Below, piece after piece: positions 6,048-6,871 of a DNA stretch of 6,871 nt (position 1 is the stretch's first letter; every line of letters starts with the position of its first letter). The notes beneath the pieces were generated by a model, which did not search any database, was not told the origin of the DNA, and saw only the letters and a program-made list of their open reading frames with translations. The DNA is from Armatimonadota bacterium (GTDB taxonomy: Bacteria > Armatimonadota > UBA5829): contig JAOAGX010000114.1 in the NCBI GenBank assembly GCA_026415535.1, positions 1-6,871 of the forward strand, in the 5' to 3' direction. The translations under genes were made by a program, and so were the position numbers.

Positions 6048-6871
6048 TTTTCTCGCTCGGCGATAAAAGCCTCGATAGTGGCCTGATCCTTGATTCCTGC
6101 GGTGCAACCCATTGCCGTTACGCAAAACGCGCCGGTTGCGTTTGCAAACTTGCCAGTGCGCTCCAGGTCCCAACCTTTGACAACCCCTGTTAGGAACCCT
6201 GCCGCAAAAGCATCTCCCGCACCTGTTGCATCTACCACGTCCACTTTGTATATGGGCAGCCTAATTTCAACGTCCTTGCTTCTTATATAACAACCCTCGC
6301 TACCCATTTTGAGAGCAACAACCTTGACGCCTTTTTCCATGAACACCTTCGCTACGTCGGCCGGATCGTGCTTGCCCGCACACATCCGCGCCTCCTCTAT
6401 GGACGGTACAAAATAGTCCAGATACGCAAGGCACGGCTCCAAAAGCTTCATCCAATTCCCTCGCGAGTCCCAGGCGGTGTCAAGGCAAGTTATTACTCCC
6501 ATCTCCTTGGCTTTCTTTAGCACTCGCGCGGTCGGTTCGCCATCGAACGCCGGCATCAAAAACGTCCCCGCGATGTGCAACACCTTCGACGATTTGATCA
6601 GGTCGAAGTTAACGTCCTCTTCAGTGAGCGCGGCGTTGGCACCAATGTAGTGAATGAAACTGCGCTCACCATCGCTGTGAACCATCACCATCGTCGCCGA
6701 AGTCCTAGCCACCTTGTCACGCACGATGCCTGAACAGTCAGAACCCCATTTACCAAGTTCCTTGATCATGAAATCGCCGAAGCCGTCATCGCCAACCTTG
6801 CCTATTATCGCCGTATCTATTCCGATCTTGGCAAGATCGGTGCCGGTATTCGACGCGCACCCGCCTGTATG
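6032..6871 (-). CDS. PfkB/ribokinase-family sugar kinase (N-terminus outside window)
   Basis: The frame is open to the right edge, so 279 C-terminal residues are visible and roughly 25-40 N-terminal residues are missing; the ATG at 6769 is internal. PfkB-family kinases phosphorylate a sugar, sugar acid or nucleoside hydroxyl with ATP in the cytoplasm. The visible part begins with GGCASNTGTDLAKIG (residues 3-17), the family's GG...N substrate-site motif, then IIGKVGDDGFGDF. Further along are TCLDTAWDSRGNW, YFVPSIEEARMCAG, VVALKMGSEGCYI, and DATGAGDAFAAGFLTG at 214-229, which is the anion-hole signature with catalytic Asp220. A lid strand region (SFIHYIGANAALTEEDV) is also present. The motifs indicate an active enzyme, but the substrate cannot be assigned; the TAWD and PSIEEA features fit general sugar or sugar-acid kinases better than phosphofructokinase. 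It ends 45 bases before alaS in the same direction, so it may be cotranscribed or be the last gene of its own unit. Confidence 0.9.
   Translation of the reverse strand, partial: HTGGCASNTGTDLAKIGIDTAIIGKVGDDGFGDFMIKELGKWGSDCSGIVRDKVARTSATMVMVHSDGERSFIHYIGANAALTEEDVNFDLIKSSKVLHIAGTFLMPAFDGEPTARVLKKAKEMGVITCLDTAWDSRGNWMKLLEPCLAYLDYFVPSIEEARMCAGKHDPADVAKVFMEKGVKVVALKMGSEGCYIRSKDVEIRLPIYKVDVVDATGAGDAFAAGFLTGVVKGWDLERTGKFANATGAFCVTAMGCTAGIKDQATIEAFIAEREKTACR
6822..6840. repeat. 19-bp palindrome within the kinase gene
   Basis: CCGATCTTG (6822-6830) and CAAGATCGG (6832-6840) are exact inverted complements around a single central base. The site is inside the kinase coding sequence (it encodes TDLAKIG, next to the substrate-site motif), probably about 100-150 bases after the start codon. 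It has the geometry of a dimeric regulator operator, but it may be chance coding sequence. Confidence 0.4.

Noticed and set aside
6040..6053. Plus-strand rho-independent terminator at the inverted repeat
   Set aside because: The stem plus TTTTCT looks terminator-like, but the loop is long and no plus-strand gene leads into it, so it is recorded as an inverted repeat only.
6032..6769. Kinase gene starting at the ATG at 6769
   Set aside because: The frame continues upstream to the window edge and encodes the essential GGCASNT substrate-site motif and IIGKVGDDGFGDF, so 6769 is internal.

Overview
The window is a dense bacterial block of about 6.9 kb at roughly 50% G+C. Every convincing gene lies on the minus strand, so it reads from right to left. 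In transcription order it holds: a PfkB/ribokinase-family sugar kinase that runs off the right edge, alaS (alanyl-tRNA synthetase), a large membrane protein with an alkaline-phosphatase-like ectodomain, ruvX (yqgF), and the first 112 codons of mltG, cut by the left edge. The order alaS - ruvX - mltG is a conserved neighbourhood in Firmicutes and related lineages. Here the unusual member is the 840-residue membrane protein between alaS and ruvX. The lineage cannot be fixed from sequence alone. The gene order, mixed start signals and scattered small repeats suggest a non-proteobacterial, possibly uncultured group; Armatimonadota is a low-confidence guess.

Layout: kinase 6871-6032 (N-terminus missing), a 45-base gap with an inverted repeat and a possible promoter, alaS 5986-3335, membrane protein 3338-816 (starts inside the alaS stop as GTGA), ruvX 838-410 (starts inside the 3' end of the membrane gene), a 72-base gap with a short tandem repeat, then mltG from 337 to the edge. 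No stretch above 300 bases lacks a gene. No tRNA, rRNA, CRISPR array or insertion sequence with a transposase is visible.

The junctions (4-base and 23-base overlaps) argue for one transcript with translational coupling from alaS through ruvX, probably into mltG. It would join translation (alaS), RNA/DNA processing (ruvX), peptidoglycan glycan-strand release (mltG) and an uncharacterised envelope protein. The most striking sequence-level feature is a degenerate palindromic repeat of the widespread type that translates as CHSERSEESR. It sits in frame in the membrane protein gene, in a low-complexity stretch between the ectodomain and the membrane bundle. Further points are an Asp-to-His change at the third predicted catalytic position of RuvX and apparent loss of AlkP metal ligands in the ectodomain.
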